A DNA stretch of 64,000 bases, from NCBI GenBank assembly GCA_964006375.1, contig OZ023269.1, forward strand, positions 1,116,001 to 1,180,000, read 5' to 3'. Under the pieces are notes generated by a model that saw only the letters and a list, made by a program, of their open reading frames with translations, did not search any database and had not been told where the DNA came from. The position numbers and the translations under genes were made by a program. This DNA is from Tillus elongatus (lineage: Eukaryota; Arthropoda; Insecta; Coleoptera; Cleridae). Of this stretch, positions 1 to 10,427 are shown in pieces (the first letter of the stretch is position 1; every line of letters begins with the position of its first letter).

Positions 1-20
1 GTACACTAAGAAATGAAAAG

Positions 21-353
21 TGGTTTCAGAAAGATGAAGCAGCTACGTACAATGCATTAATTGTAAGGAATTATTTAAACGAAGGCTTTCTGAATTCTTA
101 GATTGGATCTTACGGTGCTGTGCGTTGGCCACCACGGTCCCCTTGCTTAAAAACATTGGAATATTTTTTATGGGGTTTCGTGAAAAACAAAGTATTTGAT
201 GTACAAACCCAAAATGTGGAACACTTGCAAGTCAAGATTACAGAAGTTTTACAACCGGTTACACAAGAAAATGTTAGAAATGCGATAGTCAGTATGGATC
301 GTAGGACAACATTCTACATTGAGCATGGCGGCAGTCATTTTGAACAATTCTAG
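21..353 (+). pseudogene. mariner-superfamily transposase, C-terminal remnant
   Basis: The frame starting at 21 reads WFQKDEA, a decayed form of the WFQQDGAPPHY block around the second catalytic Asp of mariner-superfamily transposases. It continues to WPPRSPCLKTLEYFLWG, where the third catalytic Asp of the usual RSPDL motif is Cys, and ends near 353 with HFEQF. A TAG stop lies in frame near 100. The N-terminal part is cut off by the window edge, so the upstream element is unknown. It is inactive as read. Family assignment rests on two motifs with correct spacing; the subfamily is not determined. Confidence 0.8.
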
Positions 354-1100
354 TAGCACAAAGTTTTTCCTCTTGATGTACAGTTCATGATTTCTTTGCT
401 ATTTATCTATCCTCGTAAATTCTATACTTATTTATTTTAATTTTGGTTTATAAAATTTGTCTTTAGCTACGTGTGTTTTGTTTTCAGGCTACTTCTTTGC
501 CTGATTTCTATAACCACATTATGAGGTATTCTAAAACCACAGCTTTTATAATTATTTTGGTGTACTGTTAAATTCCGACAAAACATGCATGCAACTGCTT
601 CAATTTTGAAAAAAAAAATTGTATACATGTATACATTTGACAATATAATGTCATGACAGCTCGATTCCCATTAAAAACAAATTTTTGGCGGTAGTTATTA
701 AAACTGTATAACGCAGTATGCCACATCATTGAAATCGTATTTTTTCTCTCTATTCAACCCTAAAATCCAATATGGCTGCCATAAGAAAATCCAAAGTTGG
801 CAATGAAAACCTAATGATCTAGTAGGCCTAGAAAAATTTTGAAACGGGTAGTAGATACCTCGTGACGACTTATGTGAAGCCACCAAATATAACGGCATTC
901 GCTTAAATAATAAAAAAGATATGGAGGAAATTATAAAACGCAACTTTTCAGTTTTTTTGAGGTCAGTAACGACATGATTTATCAGGAATTTCATTTCAAC
1001 TTCTTAACAAGCATGAAATTGTACATTTTAATAATTTAACCGACTCTGTATCTTTAAAGGTTTAGAAGATAGCAATAGTTTACAATATAAAAGTCACCAT
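354..1100. other. AT-rich sequence, no gene seen
   Basis: No open frame, transposon motif or dispersed repeat was recognised here. A minus-strand frame at 698-994 has no recognisable motif and codon use like the background. Confidence 0.4.
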
Positions 1101-1111
1101 ATTGTAAATAA

Positions 1112-1193
<82 letters not shown>

Positions 1194-1233
1194 TCATATG
1201 AAAATTCGCTACCATTCCGCACTTGCTGCGTCC
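1112..1233 (+). repeat. (AT)n tract with core motif of the local repeat family
   Basis: A pure AT tract of about 70 bp is followed within 15 bp by the core motif (CGCACTTGCTGCGTCC form, 1,201-1,233). This is the minimal fragment of the repeat family seen throughout the window. The L module is missing and the flanking sequence is unrelated. Confidence 0.75.
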
Positions 1234-1654
1234 ACATTTTTGTTTATAGGGTTTTGTGTCGACTATGTTGTTAAAGAGACTGTAGTTCCAATATTTGAGC
1301 TAAACATACTAACTAACAAAAAACGTACTAACAGGTGAACTTAAATAAAAACTTATAACTATCAAGTTTACCAATTTGTTTGGATAAACATCTTGTATGG
1401 ACATTGCAGCTTCCTATTTCTGTGAAGCTTCTCAAAACTTAAATATTTCTTTAGACATTTGTGTATGTAAAATACAAAATATCACCTATTACAGGCTTTA
1501 TGATCGTAGTGTCTGTGCTGGATGATTTTCGAACCACAAATTTTTTCTTGGCCCTCGTATAGAGAAAATGTGATTAAGATTAGGTCCTACACTTATAGAA
1601 GCTTTTAAGAGCGTCTAAAATACCGGCGTGCAATGCGTATAAAATTTAAATCAG

Positions 1655-1732
1655 TCTAAAGTGTCTGCAGGAGTGAAGGCAACAGCAACAGCAGCAAATG
1701 CTGGTCTGATTGCAGGACTTAGTGACTTACAG
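1655..1732 (+). CDS. candidate single host exon (78 nt)
   Basis: A 78-nt open segment lies between an AG at 1,653-1,654 and a GTACGG donor at 1,733. It encodes 26 residues rich in Ala and Gly (SAGVKATATAANAGLIAGLS in its middle) in phase 0 at both ends. Base composition is clearly richer in GC than its neighbours. The acceptor has only a weak pyrimidine tract. I do not recognise the protein. It could be an internal exon of a host gene whose introns fill this window, or a chance open frame. Confidence 0.33.
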
Positions 1733-1739
1733 GTACGGC

Positions 1740-2120
1740 TAGTTAAATCTAATTGGTTTGTCAGTAATTGGAGTCCTGAGTCCCTGATACTGGCCACTCA
1801 ACTGGATCAAAATAGCTTTACGTTTTTCTCGTCCTCTCTTTCACTTATCTCTATAAAGGTAATGAGCCATATGATGCGGGTAACACAGATCAGTTGCAGG
1901 AAAAAAATCTTTTTAACAATGGATTTACTCTCATCCTTTTACACTGGAAATGCTTTGTGTAACTGTTATGGTTTCTATTGGACTTGACTTCATTAATCTT
2001 CCTTAGTTTTGTCAATTGTAACCGGCAGCTCCGGGAAACATCAGCTTGTTTATTTGTATACGTAGCTTTTAGTGACTGACCGGTATGTGTTTTGATAGCA
2101 AAGACTCGCTGCCCAAGCAT
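1740..2120. other. no gene seen
   Basis: The sequence is intron-like and AT-rich, with no motif recognised on either strand. Confidence 0.35.
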
Positions 2121-2124
2121 TATA

Positions 2125-2190
2125 TACAGAGTGTCCCGTAAGTAGTGCGCAAGCGGCCGGGTGCTAATAGCAGCTTGGTTCATGACCTAT
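2125..2190 (+). repeat. mariner-type terminus (TATACAGAGTGTCCC)
   Basis: The start TATACAGAGTGTCCCGTAAG is typical of mariner-superfamily terminal inverted repeats following a TA target. No matching end was found nearby. It may be the outer end of the element whose transposase remnant lies at 2,955-3,032, but the 750 bp between them is not clearly coding. Confidence 0.45.
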
Positions 2191-2839
2191 CAGAATAATG
2201 AAAAATATGTTTCGTAAAAGTGTTACGGTTTTAGAGTAATCCGGATTTTTGTGAAATTGCCTAGAGTCTATCTCTTTAACTTGCACCAATGTTTTTTGCT
2301 GTCGTTTCTACAAATTTTTCTGTTGAAAATACTCTACCATAATTGCCGCATCGAATGCACTTAACACATTTAAAAAAATAATTAAACAACTCCCAGGATT
2401 AATGAATATCTTTTAATTTTGATCAAATTAAAATTTAATGGGTCAATTTTAAAGTTGAGTGCTGGAAAAAATGCACCGTGCCTACTTGGTACTAATAAAA
2501 CTTGCTAGTTTTATGAGGATTTTGAAATGGTGAAACACTACCTATTTTTTCTTACAAAACGTAAAATATTGCAGTTTTTATTTAAAATGAACCAATTTTC
2601 TTAGAATTATAAAATAACAGCCTTATGGCTTGTTCAACTTTGTGAATCAAACATGGAAACTTTATGTTATTATTAATGAGACTTACTTTCGCTTCGTAAT
2701 TGTTTATTTGAAAATAAATTTGTCTTTTTTTTAAGTAAAATGAATGTTGTTTCTGAAATGATTAATAAATGATAAATTAAACAGTTATTTAAATAAGAAA
2801 ATAATTGTATTATACAAATGCTCCAATTGACGCACTTCT

Positions 2840-2935
2840 CTTCCCACACTCTACATCGATTCAAAAATAATATTTTTAGTAAACATAATCTTTGCCAGGA
2901 TATTTCTTGCTCTGTCTGCTTTATTCTTCAGCGTA
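2840..2935 (-). repeat. dispersed block shared with 4,737-4,830
   Basis: Read on the minus strand, this roughly 95-bp block (containing TATTTTTGAATCGATGTAGAG) closely matches 4,737-4,830 on the plus strand. It probably belongs to the same dead DNA transposon as the adjacent mariner-type coding remnant. Confidence 0.6.
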
Positions 2936-2954
2936 AATCTTCTTCATCGCGAAT

Positions 2955-3032
2955 TGATTTTAAACATGCTTTATCTATTAGGTAGCCCAATAAAATATCC
3001 AAAGGATTTAAATCTGGTGACCGAGATGCCCA
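2955..3032 (-). pseudogene. mariner-superfamily transposase scrap
   Basis: The minus strand encodes WASRSPDLNPLD followed by LLGYL. This is the conserved block around the third catalytic Asp of mariner-superfamily transposases (WPxRSPDLxPLDxFLWG). Only about 26 codons remain. On its 5' side it is cut directly by the start of the LINE at about 3,045. Confidence 0.7.
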
Positions 3033-3044
3033 CAGGATTGGCGC

Positions 3045-4158
3045 ACGACGCCACCACGCAGCTCTGCTTAATAAACTCCCAGCCTATGGCCTACCACCGA
3101 AACTCTGTAGCTGGACAGCAAATTTCCTCCCCAACCGGAGCATTTCTGTTGTCGTGGATGGCCATTCCTCTAAACTGTATCCAATTATTGAAGGAGTCCC
3201 TCAATGTTCAGCTTTAGCCCCTACTTTGTTTCTTTTCCACATCAATGACCTCCTCTCTAGCACATCCAACCCAGTTCACAGTTACGCCGATGACAGCACC
3301 CTCCACTCAAATATACAATATTCTAAGCCTGTCTCTTTATCCCCATTAGATGAGGATCGCAGACTCATGGAGGGTTCTGTCTCTGTGGGTCTCCAAAAAA
3401 TATTAGACTGGGGAAGTAGAAATCTTGTACAATTCAGCTGCACCAAATCTCAGTCTTGCTTTCTATCTTATAAGAGATACACCAGGCCTAGACCCATCAC
3501 AATGAAAAACCAAGTTATTCAAAGCAATGGGTCCTTTTCACTTGTTGGCATCTCTGTGGATCCAAATCTCAATTGGCATCAACATGTCACATCAATTGCA
3601 GAAGCGGCTGCTAAGAAATTAGGTTTCCTCTTCCGGGCTCGCAAATACTTTTCACCAGATAATCTCTATACCTTATATACTTCACAAATAAGGCCAAATC
3701 TCGAATACTGCTCCCACATCTGGGGTGCCGCTGCCGCTTCTACACTCGATATCCTGGACTCCATTCAGAAGAGAGCTATAAGTCTCATCGGTGACCCTAC
3801 CCTCACCCAAAGGCTGCCATCCCTTGCCCACCGACGTGCCGTTAGTGACCTCTCTCTCTCTCTCTTTTATAGATATCTGCACGGGCACTGCTCAGAGGAG
3901 CTTTCCTCCAAAGTTCCCCCACCTGCTGCCCCCAACAAATCTACCAGGGGAACAGAGCGAATGCACCCTTTTACTGTCTAGGTCACAACACATAGAACAT
4001 CTTGTTTTGCCCGCTCTTTTGTCCGGAGGACTTCCAAGTTGTGGAATTCCTTACCGGCACATGCTTATCCTTCTCCTCCGAACCTCCAAACCTTCAAGTC
4101 CAGAATTAACAAGTTGCCTCTTTCCTCCTTGTCGACGCCCACGGTACAATAGTATTTA
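3045..4158 (+). pseudogene. non-LTR retrotransposon (APE/Jockey-type) reverse transcriptase, 5'-truncated
   Basis: The open frame carries RT motifs in order: GVPQCSALAPTLF (usually GVPQGSVLSPTLF), then the catalytic box YADD (nt 3,283-3,294), then LGFLFRARKYF and WGAAAASTLDILDSIQKRA of the C-terminal thumb-like region found in Jockey/CR1-type elements. The endonuclease and the N-terminal part of RT are missing. The plus-strand frame stops at 3,979-3,981. The following sequence still encodes the usual C-terminus (SKLWNSLPAH) in the shifted continuation, ending at a TAG at 4,156-4,158. A short 3' tail then runs into a (AT)n tract. It is a dead, 5'-truncated copy, typical of LINE integration. 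Confidence 0.85.
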
Positions 4159-4186
4159 GGCTGTGGGCCCTCGTGTTGTGTTGTTG

Positions 4187-4736
<550 letters not shown>

Positions 4737-4830
4737 CGAAGAGTAAATCAGGCAGCACAAGAAATATTCTGGCAGACATTACGTTTATTAAAAAGATTAT
4801 TTTTGAATCGATGTAGAGCGGGCGTAAATT
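4737..4830 (+). repeat. second copy of the 2,840-2,935 block
   Basis: It matches the reverse complement of 2,840-2,935 over about 90 bp with scattered substitutions. Order relative to other shared segments differs between the two places, so at least one copy is rearranged. Confidence 0.6.
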
Positions 4831-4834
4831 CGAG

Positions 4835-4924
4835 CATTTATTTTTAAAAATTTTTCAAATGAGCGCGAATTTGAGCCCCTAGAACCCATATCCAGGGTCA
4901 GTTTCCATTTTTATATGTTTATAT

Positions 4925-5006
<82 letters not shown>

Positions 5007-5305
5007 GTATCTAACCGATAACTAAGAAAATAATTAACCGATTTTAATAAATCTCGGCAAGTCCCTTAATTTTATTAATAGCTTGGATGAGTTCGTTAGC
5101 CAGGAAAATCGGACAAGGTTTTCTGGGAAAATTTTAAGTTTTCTTTCGAAAAAAATTTTTTTCTCCGAAAATTACAAAGCTATTTCGATGAAATTTTGTG
5201 TACTGTTGCTTTGGGAAAGATCTAACTATGTACCAAAATGCAGCCTTCTAGATTTACAGAAAATGGAGCTATTTAAATTTGAAACATTTATTTTTAATAT
5301 CACCG
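4835..5305 (+). repeat. local repeat family, subfamily II copy
   Basis: The order is L module (ending GGGTCAGTTTCCATTTTTATATG), an (AT)n tract at about 4,931-4,995 with four GTAT units, and the R-II module (ATAACT...ATAATTAACCGATTT, then GTTCGTTAGCCAGGAAAATCGGAC). The hairpin start of L is degraded and the core motif at the far end is absent. Confidence 0.85.
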
Positions 5306-5689
5306 CGTTTCATTGTCAATGGCAAACCTGGCTTATATGAGATCTAGTATGTCTGAGCCGTTGCCTGGCAACGGAACATTTGATATTATTGCGCAGGTCT
5401 GTTACACGCTGTAACTGACGTTTATCGTATGGTATTAGATTGTTTATCTGTTGCTGTTGACAAATTATTTGTCTTATTTGGGAATGTTTATATACAAGTG
5501 CAAATTATTTCTTTACGATTTTATTAATGTTAGTGGGTGGACTAAACAGTGTTTTTTCAACACATATAAAGGATTGCAGTTTTACAAAAAGGGCTGATAT
5601 GCAACAGGTTAGTTATTTTCTCTCTGATGCTTTGGCGGTAGTTTTAGTTAAGTTTATGGTTTAACGGTCCATAATTTTTAGCTAATTTT

Positions 5690-6011
5690 CATACAAAAAA
5701 TTCGTCAATGAGGAGACCGTGACTTTAGAATTTTAAAAAGATTTCTTCAAATGGGCGCAAACTAGGCCCCCTAGAATCCATATCCGGGTTTACGTTCAAT
5801 TTTTATCTGTTTACATATATACATGGTGCCGCATTTCTACGGTAAAGCTCAATATAATTATTATTATACAAGAGACGAGAAAAAATGGTATAAGTTTATT
5901 ATAGGGTGTCTTGAGCTGCATCTTATAAAATTATTTTGACAATCATAAGCTGGCTCATAAGTTGTTGGTGATCCTTACTTTTTTTTTATGAACACTCTTA
6001 TATGTTATTGC

Positions 6012-6098
<87 letters not shown>

Positions 6099-6750
6099 TG
6101 TGCGTGTATGTGTCCCACCAATAACTCAAAAAAAATAATGGGCCGATTTTGATCAAATTTGGTAAGTAGCTTCCTTTTGTAAGTGGCTTAGATAAGTCTG
6201 TTAGCCAGGAAAATCGGCCAAGGTTTTTAGAAAAAAATTGTGTTTTCTTTCGGGAAATTTTCATATCTCTGGAAATAACAAAGCAAGGGCAGTCAAATTT
6301 GGTACCCGTATTTCTATTATAAAAAAGTGAACATGTGCCAAATTTTAGGTCTGTAAGTTTTAAGAAAAAAAATGTTATAGATATTTAAAAAAAATGAGGG
6401 TTTCCTCAAAATCTCAAAGTCGCGATTTAAAACGTAAAAATTGGCAACATTTAGGCAAAGAGCCTGAAACGAATACGGTTTGGGTAAAGAAAATGTCGCA
6501 AGAAGAGTGTTTCAGCTTCAACCGTCATTGTTCTTCATTTTACTAAAATTCATTTCAAATAGACCCTTTCTCTGATGCTTGGGCAGTAGGTTTAGTTAAG
6601 TATATGGTTTGACGGCCTATAGTGTTTCGGAACACAAAATTCGTTATTGAGGAGACCGCGACTTTTGAATTCTATAAAGATGTTTTCAAATGAGTGCAAA
6701 CTATGCCCCCTGAAATCCACACCCGGGTTTAGTTTGAGTTTTTATCTGTT

Positions 6751-6830
<80 letters not shown>

Positions 6831-7371
6831 GATGCATTTCTACGGTAAACGTCAATATATTTGTTATTGTACAAGATACGAGAAAAAATTATACACGTTA
6901 ATTATAGGATGTCTTGCGCTCCATCTTATAAAATTATTGTGACAATCACAGGTGACCCATAAGTCGTTGGTGCTACATTCGGTTTTTTTTCGAACATCCC
7001 TAATAATATTGCATTTTCATCGAAATATGATGCATGTTTGTAAAAAATTATCTCGATGCAGCAAGTGCGTTTTGGTAGCCAATTTTGATTAAATGCTTCA
7101 AATTTCAATAACTCAATTTGGTATTAACCTCAGGTTTGATATCTGGGAAACCAGTCTCGGAATCATTTTAAGTTTATTTTCGGAAATTTTTTATACATTT
7201 GCAAATAATAAGTCATTTGATTATATGTGGTACACTGCTTTTATTATATAGGTTATACCGGTAACCAAATTGATACCTGTTTGCATTAAAGACATATTTT
7301 CTATTATTATTTATATTGTATTAGTTTTATGAAAATTCACTTCTATAACGCACTTGCGGAGTCCAGACTTT
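5690..7371 (+). repeat. local repeat family, long subfamily I copy with two (AT)n tracts
   Basis: It reads L' module (5,700-5,815), tail segment, (AT)n (6,015-6,092), R-I module (CCGATTTTGATCAAATTTGG form), the long conserved tail to about 6,640, a second L' module, a second (AT)n (6,757-6,826), the GGTGATGCATTTCTACGGTA tail, and finally a 318-bp unit (7,051-7,368) bounded by inverted core motifs. It is the most complete example of tandem use of the modules. No coding potential is seen. Confidence 0.85.
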
Positions 7372-7662
7372 TTTATGGTATCATATCCTTAACATTACCT
7401 TAAATGATCTAAGATTTTTTTCGTTGACTTTAAAAGCCCGAATCTCAGTAACCAGACAATTTTGGTGTAAGTGCTGTTTAGTGAAAACGTTTTCCCTAAA
7501 GGTTAGGTATTTGCGGTTACCGGTTCCAGCCTCCATTTCTGGAGCAGCCTGTGATAATGCCTAATACTTTATGCTCATACTTGATTCAGAGTTAAGTGCT
7601 CAAGGTTATTGATCGAGAGTCTCAAAAGGCACTTTATTAAGTTAGGAACCAGTTCCATTAAA

Positions 7663-7932
7663 ATGAGTGATCCAGTGGTGGCAGTATTGAGTACCAAATT
7701 TACTACGCATCTAAACTGGTCTGAATATTCAGAGTTAGCATGTGATATTGACTAATTGATACATATTCAGCATAATCCTGGCGAACCGGCCAAAACGCTA
7801 CGATACGTTGGCCAGCTAAAACGTAAATACAAAGAGATATTACTCTCACGCTGAAATTATATCAATCGAGTAATCATAGGAAGCAAACAGTGCAAAAACA
7901 TTTTGCTGAATATCGGTGTTATCGAGTTTTAG
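7663..7932 (+). pseudogene. unidentified decayed open frame (90 codons, two stops)
   Basis: An ATG at 7,663 opens a frame of 90 codons with only two internal stops (TAA and TGA). Segments such as HNPGEPAKTLRYVGQLKRKY look protein-like and are basic. The size and place would suit a fragment of a retroelement gag or a host exon, but I do not recognise it. The frame ends inside an imperfect palindrome (about 7,905-7,998). Confidence 0.33.
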
Positions 7933-7998
7933 CCCGCAAATTGCCATTCTCACTGGCGGCGACTTAATTCTAAAACTCGGCGATAACTGGATATTGAA
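7905..7998. repeat. imperfect palindrome
   Basis: TTATCGAGTTTTAG near 7,918 pairs with CTAAAACTCGGCGATAA near 7,972 across a loop of about 40 bp, with weaker outer pairing (AATATC / GATATT). It may be the fold-back end of an unidentified DNA element. Confidence 0.45.
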
Positions 7999-8026
7999 AT
8001 ATAAATCTTTATCGATTAAAATTTAA

Positions 8027-8065
8027 GTCTGGATGCAACACTGCGTTATGGTAGTGAATATTCAT
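8027..8065 (-). repeat. solo core motif
   Basis: This is a degenerate copy of the 35-bp core (GTCTGGATGCAACACTGCGT form) in the antisense direction, with no R module next to it. Confidence 0.6.
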
Positions 8066-8274
8066 AGAAATATTATAGGCAATTTCGTTACAAATATTTA
8101 TATGCGCCACGAAAAATCAAAATTTTGCTGTAATATTTAATATATCTTGTTTAGCACACACCATCTTCTGGTCTTGTGCAGCGTTCTGTACTTCAGCGCT
8201 AACCAATATTTTTTGATTAAATGATTTAACTTAAGTTAATACCTTTTTTAAATTTTGGCATATAATCTACTTTA

Positions 8275-8485
8275 AATGAATTTTCCTTAAAGAAATTCAC
8301 TAATGAGGAGACATAGACTTTTGTAAAAAATTCTTGAAATGAGGGCGAGATAGCCAGCCTAAAACCCATTACCAGGGTCAGTTTCAACTTTTATATGTTT
8401 AACTTGGTACGCTGGTTTCTGTAATAAACGGTATTCTATCTACCAAAATTCAGATCTCAAAGTTAAAAGACAAAAAAGTTATAGG
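8275..8485 (+). repeat. local repeat family copy without an (AT)n tract
   Basis: The L module with its hairpin start (TGAATTTTCCTTAAAGAAATTCACTAATGAGG region) ends at TTTTATATGTTTAA. It is joined straight to the distal part of R-I (CTACCAAAATTCAGATCTC, then GACAAAAAAGTTATAGG). The AT tract and the proximal R sequence are absent. Confidence 0.75.
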
Positions 8486-8537
8486 TAAGCCTCTGATTAA
8501 AGAAACTGAAAACGTCAAAGTTGATAATTATGGTAGA

Positions 8538-8541
8538 CGCG
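8538..8541 (+). repeat. target-site duplication, left copy
   Basis: CGCG directly precedes the 5' LTR and is repeated directly after the 3' LTR (16,210-16,213). A 4-bp duplication is usual for errantivirus integration, and CGCG-type targets are reported for some Drosophila errantiviruses. Confidence 0.85.
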
Positions 8542-8940
8542 AGATAAATAGAGCCACAACAACAGGCTATTGTGCAACAATGTATCCTGGCCTCCTTAGA
8601 AACCGCAGTGTCATCATAATAGTGAAGTGGCGCCTGTAGGAATGCAGGCGTAAAACCAGCAAGTGCGAACGGAATATCTCCGGTGACATTCAGCATTAGC
8701 AGATCCAGGTCACCTCCAGAGACAATAGTGCCACGCCTGGAGGGGAAGACTATAAATAGGATAAGCACCGAGATAGGAGTGTTCATTGCTTGTTCCTAGT
8801 TAGTCTGGCACATGGCGTGTCAAGCATTTTAATATCACTTATATATCTATTTTTGTCTCATTATTGTATTAAGTAATCATTGTGTTTAAGTAATAATAAA
8901 TTGTTTAAAAAAGTTAATTGTCTTAACGCTAAAGTTAAGT
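8542..8940 (+). repeat. 5' LTR of the errantivirus
   Basis: This is a 399-bp direct repeat of 15,811-16,209 with one mismatch. It starts AGATAAATAG and ends AAGTTAAGT. It contains TATAAATAG at 8,750-8,758 as likely promoter box and AATAAA at 8,895-8,900 as likely polyadenylation signal. The antisense open frame through it is an artefact present in both LTRs. Confidence 0.97.
8750..8758 (+). promoter_or_regulatory. LTR TATA box
   Basis: TATAAATAG lies in the middle of the 5' LTR, about 145 bp before the polyadenylation signal, as expected for the U3/R boundary. The same sequence is at 16,020-16,028 in the 3' LTR. Confidence 0.7.
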
Positions 8941-8950
8941 GGCGCAGTCG
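8940..8950 (+). other. primer-binding site, tRNA-Ser type
   Basis: TGGCGCAGTCG is complementary to the 3' end of insect tRNA-Ser. Its first T is shared with the last base of the 5' LTR. Errantiviruses of the 17.6/297/ZAM group use this primer class. Confidence 0.88.
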
Positions 8951-9053
8951 TTAGTATTGGTTAAGAAACCGAAAGAATATCGATTTCTAAGCGTATCGAC
9001 GCCCAATAACCAATTAGAACCAAGTTACGCAGAAGTCATAGCCAAGCAGCCAA

Positions 9054-9085
9054 ATGGGAGCAGAAACCATCATAGTATTGTAAGT
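9054..9085 (+). promoter_or_regulatory. leader ATG and splice donor for the subgenomic env transcript
   Basis: A short open frame starts at ATG 9,054 and runs without a stop to a consensus donor GTAAGT at 9,080. The gag ATG (9,159) lies downstream of this donor, so splicing would remove gag and pol. The phase at the donor fits the env frame at the acceptor near 14,051, so the leader ATG may be the env start codon. This is inferred from sequence only. Confidence 0.6.
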
Positions 9086-9158
9086 TGTTTACTGCTATCC
9101 AATTTCACATTTTCCTGCCATATTTTTCAATTGTATGTGTGTGTATTGATATAATTAT

Positions 9159-10427
9159 ATGTCAGACTCAGAAGACGAGTCACAAAGCTTAGGGAATATT
9201 GAGTACAGATTGAGATCGATAAGTATAAGCGATAATATCGCAACAGTAACTAATTCAAATAGTAGTAGCAACATGACTGACCAGTTCAAAGAATTTTTCT
9301 TAAAAGCTATTCCCGAATTTGACGGGCAACCAGCTAATGTAGGTAATTTTTTAAAGTCATGCGACCTCGTAATGAACCAATTTTATATGCCAAACGAGAA
9401 TTTATATATGAATCATTTCTTATTAAATTACATTCAAACAAAACTAACGGGAACAGCGAGGCTTATAATTAACACTAAGATAATAAACACATGGACCGAC
9501 TTGAGAAGCGCTATTGTGGATAATTTTTGCGATCAGCGCGATTCTAGTAGCCTACTAGCAGAACTATTCACCTTGAAACAAAGGAATGCGGAAGATGCCC
9601 TTGCATTCGCTAACAGATGCAGGCATATCGAACAATTACTCATATCTAATCTAATAGCTAACGAACAGAACGAAGGCGTTAAAGTAATAAAAATGAACAT
9701 TTACCAGGAACAAACATTAAAAGCATTTTTAGGCGGAATTAGGAACCCGTTAGGTCTAGCTCTTAGAAGTAGGTCACCAGGAAGCATAGAAGACGCCCTA
9801 AAGTTTGTATTCGCAGAAGAAAATTTCGATTATAGGGACAAAACAGTACAAAAAAATTTTAATCAGAATAGGTCAGACGGACAAAAATTCTTTCCAAGAC
9901 AAAATAACGCACCGTTTAACAATGTGCAGTTTCAACGACCGTTTCAACCTAATTTCAGACCTTTTCAACAACACAATAACCAACAACATAACCCAACAAA
10001 CTTTCAACCTAATTTTAGACCATCTCAGCAACAAAATAGACCGCAATATAATCAAACGAATTTTCAAAATAGACAAAATCCGCAATTTATGAATAGAACT
10101 AATTTTTCAAACAATTTTAGACGACAGAATTTTAATAACCCACAGGGACAAAACCCTATAATTAACAATAGGAACTATCACGAGCCAATGGAAGTAGACA
10201 GCTCGAATACGAGGTTGTCACAAAGACGAGCAGCCCCATTACATAATACAGAGTTTAGCGATTACAACGTAACCAACGGGGGTTACGAATCAAATAGCAT
10301 AGAATACGAAACAAACGATACAAATTACGCAAATTATGAGGCAAGCCAGGGAAATTCACCTGCTGACGAATACGATAACCAACACGGAAATTTTCCCATC
10401 GCGAGCACCTCCCAACACGACACGTAG
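9159..10427 (+). CDS. gag: Gag polyprotein
   Basis: The protein has 422 residues, starting at the first ATG after the splice donor (MSDSEDESQ, acidic N-terminus). A capsid-like region includes PEFDGQPANVGNFLKSCD and FTLKQRNAEDALAFANRCRH, as in Gag of gypsy-type elements. It would form the particle core. Residues about 235-330 are rich in Asn, Gln and Phe and contain two 20-residue repeats beginning FQPNFRP (nt 9,942 and 10,002). No CCHC zinc knuckle is present, so nucleic-acid binding may rest on the basic NQF-rich tail. It ends with TAG at 10,425. Pol overlaps it by 49 nt in the -1 frame. Confidence 0.92.
   Translation: MSDSEDESQSLGNIEYRLRSISISDNIATVTNSNSSSNMTDQFKEFFLKAIPEFDGQPANVGNFLKSCDLVMNQFYMPNENLYMNHFLLNYIQTKLTGTARLIINTKIINTWTDLRSAIVDNFCDQRDSSSLLAELFTLKQRNAEDALAFANRCRHIEQLLISNLIANEQNEGVKVIKMNIYQEQTLKAFLGGIRNPLGLALRSRSPGSIEDALKFVFAEENFDYRDKTVQKNFNQNRSDGQKFFPRQNNAPFNNVQFQRPFQPNFRPFQQHNNQQHNPTNFQPNFRPSQQQNRPQYNQTNFQNRQNPQFMNRTNFSNNFRRQNFNNPQGQNPIINNRNYHEPMEVDSSNTRLSQRRAAPLHNTEFSDYNVTNGGYESNSIEYETNDTNYANYEASQGNSPADEYDNQHGNFPIASTSQHDT

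Noticed and set aside
8463..8786. 107-codon minus-strand frame, repeated at 15,732-16,055
   Set aside because: It is antisense to the LTR and duplicated only because the LTR is duplicated; no motif.
9805..10092. 95-codon frame inside gag
   Set aside because: Shadow frame of the low-complexity NQF-rich part of gag.
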